A stretch of DNA of 7,199 bases, taken from the NCBI GenBank assembly GCA_023253235.1, contig JALRHE010000109.1, positions 1 to 7,199 of the forward strand, read 5' to 3'. Of this stretch, positions 1 to 5,677 are shown one piece after another (position 1 is the stretch's first letter; each line of letters begins with the position of its first letter). The DNA comes from Steroidobacteraceae bacterium (lineage in GTDB: Bacteria > Pseudomonadota > Gammaproteobacteria > Steroidobacterales > Steroidobacteraceae). The notes under the pieces are model-generated. The model made no database searches, had not been told where the DNA came from, and saw only the letters and a program-made list of their open reading frames with translations. A program made the translations under genes and the position numbers.

Positions 1-582
1 ACGCGGCGATCCCGCAAACCCTTCGCTCGCGATCGTGGCCGCGCGCGGCCACGGCTGACGCCAAGGCAGACGTCCGTGCGCTCGATGTGCCATCTCGAGC
101 ATCGCCACCGCTCCCGGCACGCCGACCGAACGACCCGAACGAATGGCCGTCGTATAGTCGAGCGGACGGCCGCTCTCATCGAGAAACATATCGGGCGTCG
201 CACCACGCGGGGCGATCTCGCGTCCGTCGTACGTGACCACATCACCCGTTGCCGCGTCATAGTGAACTAGGAAGGCCCCACCACCCAAGCCAGAAGATTG
301 AGGCTCGACGAGACCGAGCACGGCCTGCACGGCAATCGCAGCATCGACGGCAGAGCCGCCAGCGGCGAGCACTTCGATACCCGCATCGACGGCGAGCGGA
401 TTGGCAGCGGCGACCAATGCTCCGGAGGCTGTGCCCACATAGGGCTTCGCCTCGATGGTCGCCGAGACCGCGACCGGTGGAGCCGGTACCACGGCGCGAT
501 CGACCTGCGCCGAACAACCGGCAACCCAAACCACGCAAGCGACCCAAGACATCGGGCGCAACCATCGCGCACTCGCACTCAT
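1..582 (-). CDS. ggt: Gamma-glutamyltransferase, N-terminal part, predicted lipoprotein (runs off left edge)
   Basis: This open frame covers 194 codons without a stop and continues past base 1. Family role: cleavage or transfer of the gamma-glutamyl group of glutathione and related peptides in the periplasm; the enzyme is made as a proenzyme that self-cleaves before a catalytic Thr. Seen here: a basic N-terminus, a hydrophobic stretch and a lipobox VAGC (residues 20-23), predicting lipidation at C23 with Ser at +2, which favours outer-membrane sorting. The N-terminal family pattern follows: NPLAVDAGIEVLAAGGSAVDAA (61-82), EPQSSGLGGGAF (93-104), and YDGREIAP (118-125), whose Arg121 matches the substrate-carboxylate-binding Arg of the E. 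coli enzyme. SVGVPGAV (152-159) and HGRLPW (169-174) also fit. The catalytic Thr and small subunit lie outside the window. The ATG at 582 is preferred; Met11 (552) would also keep the lipobox. No good Shine-Dalgarno precedes 582. The gap from the peroxidase stop is 20 bases, so coupled translation is possible. Family assignment is firm; lipidation is a prediction. Confidence 0.93.
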   Translation of the reverse strand, partial: MSASARWLRPMSWVACVVWVAGCSAQVDRAVVPAPPVAVSATIEAKPYVGTASGALVAAANPLAVDAGIEVLAAGGSAVDAAIAVQAVLGLVEPQSSGLGGGAFLVHYDAATGDVVTYDGREIAPRGATPDMFLDESGRPLDYTTAIRSGRSVGVPGAVAMLEMAHRAHGRLPWRQPWPRAATIASEGFAGSPR

Positions 583-602
583 GATGCGTACATGGCGACC
601 GA

Positions 603-1079
603 TCACAACAACGCCTCGATGTCGGCTGCGAGACTCTCGGGCTTATCCTGCGGCGCGTACCGCTTGACGACTCGCCCGTCACGATCGACGAGGAACTTGG
701 TGAAATTCCATTTGATCGACTCGGACCCGAGCAGCCCCTTGGCCGCACTCTTCAACTGCGCGTAAAGCGGATGCGTGTTGTCGCCGTTGACCTCGATCTT
801 CGCGAACATGGGGAAGCTCACGTCATACTGCGTGGAGCAAAACCGCCGAATCTCCTCGGCATCGCCCGGCTCCTGATGACCGAATTGGTCGCAAGGGAAC
901 CCCAACACCTCGAAGCCGCGCTCCCGATAACGACGATAGATCGCCTCGAGACCTGTGTACTGCGGCGTGAAACCACAGCGACTTGCCACGTTGACGATCA
1001 GCAGGACCTTACCCTGCCAGTCTTTGAGCGAACGCTCCTCACCTTCAAGCGTTTTCGCCGACACGTCGAGTATCGTCAT
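603..1079 (-). CDS. gpx: Glutathione peroxidase homologue (probably thioredoxin-dependent, 2-Cys type)
   Basis: This 158-residue protein has the full length of bacterial and yeast glutathione peroxidase homologues. The family reduces hydrogen peroxide and organic or lipid hydroperoxides. The thioredoxin fold starts at once, with no signal peptide, so it is probably cytoplasmic. The peroxidatic site is NVASRCGFT with Cys35 (Cys, not selenocysteine). The catalytic tetrad is complete: Cys35, Gln69 (in FGHQEPG), Trp124 and Asn125 (in KWNFTKF). Cys63 sits in GFPCDQFG and Cys81 in RRFCSTQY. The three cysteines match C36, C64 and C82 of yeast Gpx3, where the first and third form the redox disulfide. 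That pattern, and the short subunit-interface region, point to thioredoxin rather than glutathione as reductant (inference from the family). One oddity is Asp64, where the signature usually has Asn (FPCNQF). The ATG at 1079 has a strong Shine-Dalgarno. The gene begins 14 bases after the binding-protein stop and ends 20 bases before ggt. Confidence 0.96.
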   Translation of the reverse strand: MTILDVSAKTLEGEERSLKDWQGKVLLIVNVASRCGFTPQYTGLEAIYRRYRERGFEVLGFPCDQFGHQEPGDAEEIRRFCSTQYDVSFPMFAKIEVNGDNTHPLYAQLKSAAKGLLGSESIKWNFTKFLVDRDGRVVKRYAPQDKPESLAADIEALL

Positions 1080-1085
1080 GTTGCT

Positions 1086-1090
1086 CTCCT
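1086..1090 (-). promoter_or_regulatory. Ribosome binding site of the glutathione peroxidase gene
   Basis: On the minus strand AGGAG stands six bases before the ATG at 1079. It is the best Shine-Dalgarno in the window. It fills most of the 14-base gap after the upstream stop codon (TAA, 1096-1094), so this gene can be initiated independently on a shared message. Confidence 0.8.
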
Positions 1091-1093
1091 AAC

Positions 1094-2704
1094 TTAACCG
1101 ATCGACAAATAGGCAGAGGGCGACGCCAAGGCCGCACTCGCCGTCCAACCTCGCACTCGCGCTCCGATCAAGCGATGCGTGATGCCCGAATACAGAGGGA
1201 TCACCGGCAGATCGCGCAACAGCAGTGCTTCGGCGTCACGATAGTAGCGTGCGCGCTCCGTCGCCACCTGTTGCTGTTCAGCCAATCCGATCAAGCGATC
1301 TACCTCGGCATTCGAATAGCCTGAATAGTTGAGAAACGAACCGCTCTGAAATCGCCCGATGAAGCTCGTCGCACTTTGCACGGCTGAGAAAGGCGAATAG
1401 TCCATCAAGTCGAAGTCGCCCTGATTGAGCGCGAGACTGTAGGCACGCGATTCGAGTCCACGCAGATCGAGTCGTACACCAAGCGGCGCCCACATCGCAT
1501 CGAGGGCGAGAAAGGTACGCTGCGTGAGATTGTTGGAGGAGAAAATCGCCGTGAGTCGCTGTGGCTTGCTGCGCGACAAGCCGAGCGATTCTGCCAACGC
1601 TTTGGCTTCGACCATCCGACGCGACATGGGCCAACTCGCATGCGCAGGGGTCGCGCGATCCGGATAATCGAGCACGGCCTCGGGCACGAGACTCTCACTC
1701 GCGCGCTCACCGAGCACCCTGACCTTTTCGACGAGGACCTGCCGATCGACCGACAGCGCCAACATCCGTCGGAACTTCAGATCGCGGATCGACGCTTGAC
1801 GCAAATTGAGGCCCACCCAGCCGCCACCGTAGAAAGGCGTACTGCGCAGCGCCTTCGGTGACTCGCGTCTTGCCGTCGCCAACACCGATGGCTCGCCGAT
1901 CTGCGCGAGATCGAGCTCGCCGGATTTGAACAAACGCCATCGCGTGGTGTCGTCCACGCCCATCAACCATTCGACTCGACGAATGGCGGCAGCGCCATGA
2001 ACCGCAGTCAGTACATGCGGTTGTCGCTCGAGAACGAGACTGCCGTTCTGCGCCCAAGAAATGGGTCGATAAGCGCCACTGACGACAATCGCGGGTGGCT
2101 TCGACCAATCAGCGCCACGTTCGGCGATAAGTTGAGTCGGGACGATGTACGCCAACGCCAGCAGCTTCAACAAGTCGGTGTCGGGATGCTCTAGCTCGAT
2201 CGTCACGCGATCGCGCGCCGGCGCCGATACACCGAGTGTTTGTGCGCCAGCCTTGCCAATCCGATAGTTGGCGGCGCCTTTGATGGCGTCATAGCGATAC
2301 GCGAGCAACGCACCGGTCTCGGGTTGTAAGAGACGACGAATACTCGAGACGACATCGGCTGCTTCGATCGACGAGCCATTTGACCAGCGTAAACCGCTAC
2401 GTAAAAAAAACTCGTAACGCCGCCCGTCGGCGGAAATCTGCCAGCGACTCGCGCAAGCCGGCACGATCGCACCGTCGGCATCGACTCGAGTCAAGGCGGA
2501 GAAACAGTCGGCTGCGACCTCCAGATCGACCGATGACAGCGCGCGATGCGGATCGAGTGTTGTGAGCGTGCCGCCGCGCGAGCGACGTAATGCCCCGCCG
2601 GCCGCCGGATCCGCAGCCCAAAGCGAGCTTGGCAACACGGCAGCGGCGTTCGCGAGCGCCAACGAAGTCGCCAATGATCGAGATAAAAACAGGCGCCGCC
2701 GCAT
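1094..2704 (-). CDS. Exported family 5 (oligopeptide/OppA-type) solute-binding protein
   Basis: This 536-residue protein is a full-length extracellular solute-binding protein of family 5, the group that delivers peptides, nickel or other small ligands to ABC importers. The signal region begins MRRRLFLSR, close to the twin-arginine consensus RRxFL, followed by an Ala/Leu-rich stretch and a likely cleavage at SLWA-AD (after residue 30). No lipobox is seen. Family landmarks follow in order: TLDPH (about 49-53), a DADGAIVPACASRW segment (about 75-88), and GRRYEFFLRSGLRWSNGSSIEAADVV (about 94-119), the typical block for this family. Later blocks include NLTQRTFLALDAMWAPLGVRL and the C-terminal RDLPVIPLYSG. 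The ATG at 2704 is chosen over the TTG at 2707 because a GAGG lies five bases before the ATG and only two before the TTG. The gene starts 32 bases after an MFS gene and precedes the peroxidase. No permease or ATPase gene is in the window, so the partner transporter and the ligand are unknown. Confidence 0.92.
   Translation of the reverse strand: MRRRLFLSRSLATSLALANAAAVLPSSLWAADPAAGGALRRSRGGTLTTLDPHRALSSVDLEVAADCFSALTRVDADGAIVPACASRWQISADGRRYEFFLRSGLRWSNGSSIEAADVVSSIRRLLQPETGALLAYRYDAIKGAANYRIGKAGAQTLGVSAPARDRVTIELEHPDTDLLKLLALAYIVPTQLIAERGADWSKPPAIVVSGAYRPISWAQNGSLVLERQPHVLTAVHGAAAIRRVEWLMGVDDTTRWRLFKSGELDLAQIGEPSVLATARRESPKALRSTPFYGGGWVGLNLRQASIRDLKFRRMLALSVDRQVLVEKVRVLGERASESLVPEAVLDYPDRATPAHASWPMSRRMVEAKALAESLGLSRSKPQRLTAIFSSNNLTQRTFLALDAMWAPLGVRLDLRGLESRAYSLALNQGDFDLMDYSPFSAVQSATSFIGRFQSGSFLNYSGYSNAEVDRLIGLAEQQQVATERARYYRDAEALLLRDLPVIPLYSGITHRLIGARVRGWTASAALASPSAYLSIG
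2403..2410. repeat. Homopolymer run of eight A (T8 on the coding strand) inside the binding-protein gene
   Basis: Eight consecutive A on the plus strand encode Glu-Phe-Phe-Leu (about residues 98-101) on the minus strand. The run lies inside a conserved block, and the frame is intact as read here. In GC-rich DNA such a run is a potential slippage point and a place to suspect sequencing error. Confidence 0.6.
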
Positions 2705-2709
2705 CAAGA

Positions 2710-2713
2710 CCTC
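2710..2713 (-). promoter_or_regulatory. Ribosome binding site deciding the start of the binding-protein gene
   Basis: The minus strand reads ATGAGGTCTTGATG. GAGG is five bases from the ATG at 2704 and only two from the TTG at 2707, which favours the ATG. It lies in the 32-base gap after the MFS stop codon; no hairpin or promoter motif was recognised in that gap. Confidence 0.65.
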
Positions 2714-2736
2714 ATATCGACTGACTCAACGAGCGA

Positions 2737-3942
2737 TCAGTTTGCCTCGTCGGATTTGCGAGCGCGAGCACGACTGAGCATCAGCGCACCGAGTGCCGTC
2801 GAAGCCGCGGAGAACACGAACGGTGCTGCCGGACCGAGTTTGAAATACAGCGGTCCCGAAATCGCCGGTCCCAAGATCCGTCCGGCACTGCTCGACGCAT
2901 TGAAGACGCCCATCACCGCACCGCGCGAACCCGCATCGGTTTCGAAGGACACGAGACTGCTGATCGACGGCAGGAAAAGACCGTTGGCAAGCCCGAACAC
3001 GGAGATGGCAACCCACACCATGGCATCACTCTGCGCCACGGCAAACAGACCAAGCCCGATCGTCACGCCGACGATCGAGCCGACCGCCACATGCTTCTCG
3101 CCGAAACGCTTCGCCAAGGGACCGACGAGCCCCGCCTGCCCGACTGCCGACAAGAGCGCGAACGCAGCGAAGTGCAGGCCGACATCGCGTAGCGAATAGT
3201 CGAACAAGTCGCGCCCCCAAAACTGGAACACCGACTGCATCGCCGCACCGGCGACTCCCACGAGTAGCGAAGCTGTCATCAATCCGAGCAGCACGGGTCG
3301 CGCACGCAGCGAGTCGACCAACGATGCCGAAGGCGCGCTCGCTTTACCCTCGACGATCACCTGCCTCAAAGGTTTGCGTGACGCTGCCGGCAAGCTCTCG
3401 GGTAACAGGAACACGGTGCCGAGAAATGCCATCAGCGATAACGCAGCCGATGCGAGACCCGCCCAATACATGCTCGGAACGCCGTCGAGTGAGCCTAAAA
3501 CGCCACCCAAGGGCGGGCCGACCGCAAACCCGACACCGAATGCACTGGCGACGATGCCCAAACCCTTCGCACGATCCTTGGGGTCCGTGACATCGGTTGC
3601 ATAGGCGAAAGCGGCGGCCAGATTTCCCGAGGTGATGCCACCGAAGGCCCGCGCCAGCAACATCGACTCTAAAGTCGGTGCAAACGCGAGCCAAACGAAT
3701 GACAACACCGTACCGGCAGAGCTGATGATCAGGATCGGCTTTCGGCCGTAAGCATCACTGAATCGCCCCCAGATCGGGGTGGCGACCAACTGGAACAAAG
3801 AAAAGACACCGGAGCCGCCGAACGTCTTCCAAAAGTCGGAAGCCCCCATCGACTCGGCGACCAACGGAAAGGGAATCGTCGTGATGCCGAAACCCGCTAG
3901 GCTGATGAAAACGACGAGCCAAAGGACGCCGAGTTTTTTCAC
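2737..3942 (-). CDS. MFS transporter, TetA-like drug:H+ antiporter (DHA1) type
   Basis: This is an inner-membrane secondary transporter of about 401 residues with the usual 12 hydrophobic segments. Numbering here is from the GTG at 3942. The first segment is LGVLWLVVFISLAGFGI. The loop between helices 2 and 3 carries the MFS motif A, GRFSDAYGRKP (about 59-69). Helix 5 carries the antiporter motif C, GFAVGPPLGG (about 138-147), characteristic of proton-driven exporters of the tetracycline-resistance type. A longer cytoplasmic loop (about 183-213) separates the two halves. The C-terminus ends in a basic tail RARARKSDEAN. Two GTG starts are possible. GTG at 3942 overlaps the upstream stop as GTGA, the usual pattern for coupled translation. 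GTG at 3954 adds four residues and has no Shine-Dalgarno. I prefer 3942, moderately. The family is clear; the substrate is not, and efflux rather than uptake is inferred from motif C. Confidence 0.92.
   Translation of the reverse strand: MKKLGVLWLVVFISLAGFGITTIPFPLVAESMGASDFWKTFGGSGVFSLFQLVATPIWGRFSDAYGRKPILIISSAGTVLSFVWLAFAPTLESMLLARAFGGITSGNLAAAFAYATDVTDPKDRAKGLGIVASAFGVGFAVGPPLGGVLGSLDGVPSMYWAGLASAALSLMAFLGTVFLLPESLPAASRKPLRQVIVEGKASAPSASLVDSLRARPVLLGLMTASLLVGVAGAAMQSVFQFWGRDLFDYSLRDVGLHFAAFALLSAVGQAGLVGPLAKRFGEKHVAVGSIVGVTIGLGLFAVAQSDAMVWVAISVFGLANGLFLPSISSLVSFETDAGSRGAVMGVFNASSSAGRILGPAISGPLYFKLGPAAPFVFSAASTALGALMLSRARARKSDEAN
3939..3942 (-). other. GTGA stop/start overlap
   Basis: The TGA stop of the GlcG/HbpS gene (3941-3939) shares bases with a GTG start of the TetA-like MFS gene (3942-3940). 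Such four-base overlaps usually mean reinitiation by the same ribosomes and a shared transcript. A weak GAG lies just upstream. Confidence 0.6.
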
Positions 3943-4328
3943 AGAGCTCGGCACCCGGCCGAAGCGACTCGCTCATCTTGCTCGCCAGTGCCACCCGACA
4001 CGCCGATGGCACCGACACAATCGCCGTCCACCATCAACGGTAGTCCGCCTTGCAACGGCATTGCATCGAGCGCGAGCAACGCGGGCTGAGTGGCGATACG
4101 ACCTTCGAGCGCACCGCTCGGTCCACGCATCAGCGCCGACGTTCGCGCCTTGCCGGTCGCGACCGTGACGGTACTCGCGCGCGCATCAAGACGCTCGAAC
4201 GACAGCAGATGTCCACCGTCGTCGACGATCGCGATGCTCATCGCGATCTTTTCCGCGAGCGCTGCGTTTCTGGCCGCTTCGGCGATCCGACGAACGTCGT
4301 CGTGGGTCAGACAGGGTTTGTTGCGCAT
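3939..4328 (-). CDS. GlcG/HbpS family protein (DUF336)
   Basis: This 129-residue protein has the full length of the GlcG/HbpS family. Members include heme-binding HbpS of Streptomyces and GlcG, encoded with glycolate-oxidation genes; most have no proven function. Seen here: an N-terminal helix LTHDDVRRIAEAARNAALAE, then MSIAIVDDGGHLLSFERLD (about 30-48), an ATGKARTSALMR helix (57-68), and the glycine-rich signature PLQGGLPLMVDGDCVGAIGVSGGTGEQDE (about 91-119). No signal peptide is visible, so a cytoplasmic location is likely. The ATG at 4328 comes three bases after the stop of the upstream MFS gene, and the 3' end overlaps the next MFS gene by 4 bases (3939-3942), so translation of all three is probably coupled. 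Its place between two carriers and close to a flavin oxidoreductase suggests a ligand-binding or accessory catabolic role. Heme binding is not supported by anything visible here. Confidence 0.93.
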   Translation of the reverse strand: MRNKPCLTHDDVRRIAEAARNAALAEKIAMSIAIVDDGGHLLSFERLDARASTVTVATGKARTSALMRGPSGALEGRIATQPALLALDAMPLQGGLPLMVDGDCVGAIGVSGGTGEQDERVASAGCRAL

Positions 4329-4331
4329 GGA

Positions 4332-5672
4332 TCAGTTACCTTCGCCCCAGTTGGCGGCTCGCTGGACGGCCACCCTATAGCTGTTGCGACCATAGGCCAA
4401 CATCGCAATGCCTGCGAGGCCACCGGTCAGACAAACCAGTGCGAGCGCCGGTGCAATCCCGGTCGGATAGTTGAAGACGTAATCCGAGAGCAAGCCCACC
4501 GCTCCCGACCCGACGGCGATACCGACGAGCCCGGTCAACAGCGTATAGACCGCAACCACCTGCCCGCGCAGCTGGTTCGGCGTGACCTGGTTGAGCGCAG
4601 TCAACGCAGCGGTGATGGCCCAGGTGGCAAATAGCGAAGTGCAGACATGCCCGACGAGCGCCAACTCCGGCGTCGGCACCAAGCACTTGGCCGTCCCGAA
4701 CACCGCCCAAGCCGCGCACTGCAGCATCATGACGAGAATCGGACCATCCGTTCGGCCGCGCTTGGCGAGCCAGGTGAGCGACCAGCCGGCCGTGATGGCG
4801 CTGATGATGCCGAAAGGCACACCCACCAGGGCTAACGCCATCGCGATACGCGTCGGCTCCCACTCGTGCACACGCACGAACAAGGTGGGGAACCACGCCA
4901 ACTGAGCGTTGACGATCATGACGTTCATGATCGTGCCCATCATCACGGCCATCAGTGCGATGCGATTGGTAGACAATTCACGCCACAGCGGGACCAAAGA
5001 AATCTTGGTTCCCTGCGGTACGTAGCCACCGCGACGCTCGGGCTCGCGAATCGTCAACGCCATCAAGATGGCGAGCAGCACACCGGGAACACCCACGATG
5101 AAGAAAACGATGTGCCAATCGGCGAAACCGCCAAGCAAGGATGGCATCCAACTGCGGACCGTGTCGGCAAAGCCGATCGCGACACCGCCTAGCAAATAGG
5201 CAATGCCGATGCCGATGGAGCCACCCATCGCGAACACACCGTAGGCGCGCGGTCGATCCTTGGGTGGGAAGTAATCGGCGATCAGCGAGGACGACCCGGG
5301 CGTGATCGTCGCCTCACCTGCGCCCATGACGACACGCGAGGCGAACAGCGACCAGAACGAGTTCGAGAGACCGCCTGCGATCGTGCCGCACGACCAGATG
5401 AACGAACCACCCCACACGACTGCCTTGCGACTCCAGCGATCGACGAGGAAGCCGATAGGCAACGTGAAAAGACTGTAGAAAAGCGCGAACGCAAGACCCT
5501 GAATGATGCCGATCTCGGTATCACTCAGATTCAAGTCTTCTTTGATGGGCTTGACCAGCAAACCGATCACGATGCGATCGACGACGCCACTGGCGTAGGA
5601 AATGACCAACAGCGCCACGACGTACCAGGCGTAGGCGCGATTCGGCCACGGCTTTTCAGCTTCCGTACTCAT
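4332..5672 (-). CDS. Spinster-like MFS transporter
   Basis: This 446-residue inner-membrane carrier has about 12 hydrophobic segments. It resembles the spinster-like branch of the major facilitator superfamily, whose bacterial members move organic anions, lipids or poorly defined catabolic substrates. Seen here: helix 1 with SYASGVVDRIVIGLL (25-39), including the D32-R33 pair typical of this branch, then KPIKEDLNLSDTEIG (41-55). Motif A is GFLVDRWSRK (74-83). Helix 4/5 shows RVVMGAGEATITPGSSSLIAD (113-133), with Glu120 in the GxGEA pattern common in spinster proteins. The second half has RGQVVAVYTLLTG (369-381). The ATG at 5672 is used. A longer frame back to a TTG at 5744 would overlap the oxidoreductase gene by 67 bases and add a non-hydrophobic stretch, so it was rejected. 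The start lies five bases after the oxidoreductase stop and follows an AAGAG, a weak ribosome site. The stop is three bases from the next ATG. Transport direction and substrate are unknown; pairing with the oxidoreductase suggests it carries that enzyme's substrate or product. Confidence 0.92.
   Translation of the reverse strand: MSTEAEKPWPNRAYAWYVVALLVISYASGVVDRIVIGLLVKPIKEDLNLSDTEIGIIQGLAFALFYSLFTLPIGFLVDRWSRKAVVWGGSFIWSCGTIAGGLSNSFWSLFASRVVMGAGEATITPGSSSLIADYFPPKDRPRAYGVFAMGGSIGIGIAYLLGGVAIGFADTVRSWMPSLLGGFADWHIVFFIVGVPGVLLAILMALTIREPERRGGYVPQGTKISLVPLWRELSTNRIALMAVMMGTIMNVMIVNAQLAWFPTLFVRVHEWEPTRIAMALALVGVPFGIISAITAGWSLTWLAKRGRTDGPILVMMLQCAAWAVFGTAKCLVPTPELALVGHVCTSLFATWAITAALTALNQVTPNQLRGQVVAVYTLLTGLVGIAVGSGAVGLLSDYVFNYPTGIAPALALVCLTGGLAGIAMLAYGRNSYRVAVQRAANWGEGN
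4339..4343 (-). promoter_or_regulatory. Probable ribosome binding site of the GlcG/HbpS gene
   Basis: GAAGG on the minus strand lies ten bases before the ATG at 4328, inside the last codons of the spinster-like MFS gene. The spacing is slightly long, but no better site exists, and translation is likely coupled across the three-base gap. Confidence 0.45.
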
Positions 5673-5677
5673 GCTCT

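Noticed and set aside
257..748. A 163-codon minus-strand open frame overlapping the ggt start and the end of the peroxidase gene
   Set aside because: It is in a different frame from both recognised genes, is Arg/Ser/Cys-rich and has no family motif; the ggt frame on the same strand is strongly supported.
2705..2707. TTG at 2707 as start of the binding protein
   Set aside because: The GAGG ribosome site is only two bases away from it, while the following ATG at 2704 has a workable spacing of five.
2705..2736. The 32-base gap between the second MFS gene and the binding-protein gene as a terminator or promoter
   Set aside because: No convincing hairpin with a T-run and no clear -35/-10 pair could be seen; only the ribosome binding site is supported. 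An undetected promoter cannot be excluded.
3930..3945. An A-rich AAAAAAC slippery-looking string at the GlcG/MFS overlap, considered as programmed frameshifting that fuses the two proteins
   Set aside because: In the GlcG frame the string comes only after the TGA stop, and the overlap is explained by ordinary stop/start coupling.
4050..4634. A 194-codon plus-strand open frame across the junction of the GlcG/HbpS and spinster-like MFS genes
   Set aside because: It is antisense to two well-supported genes and its composition is Arg/His-rich without motifs.
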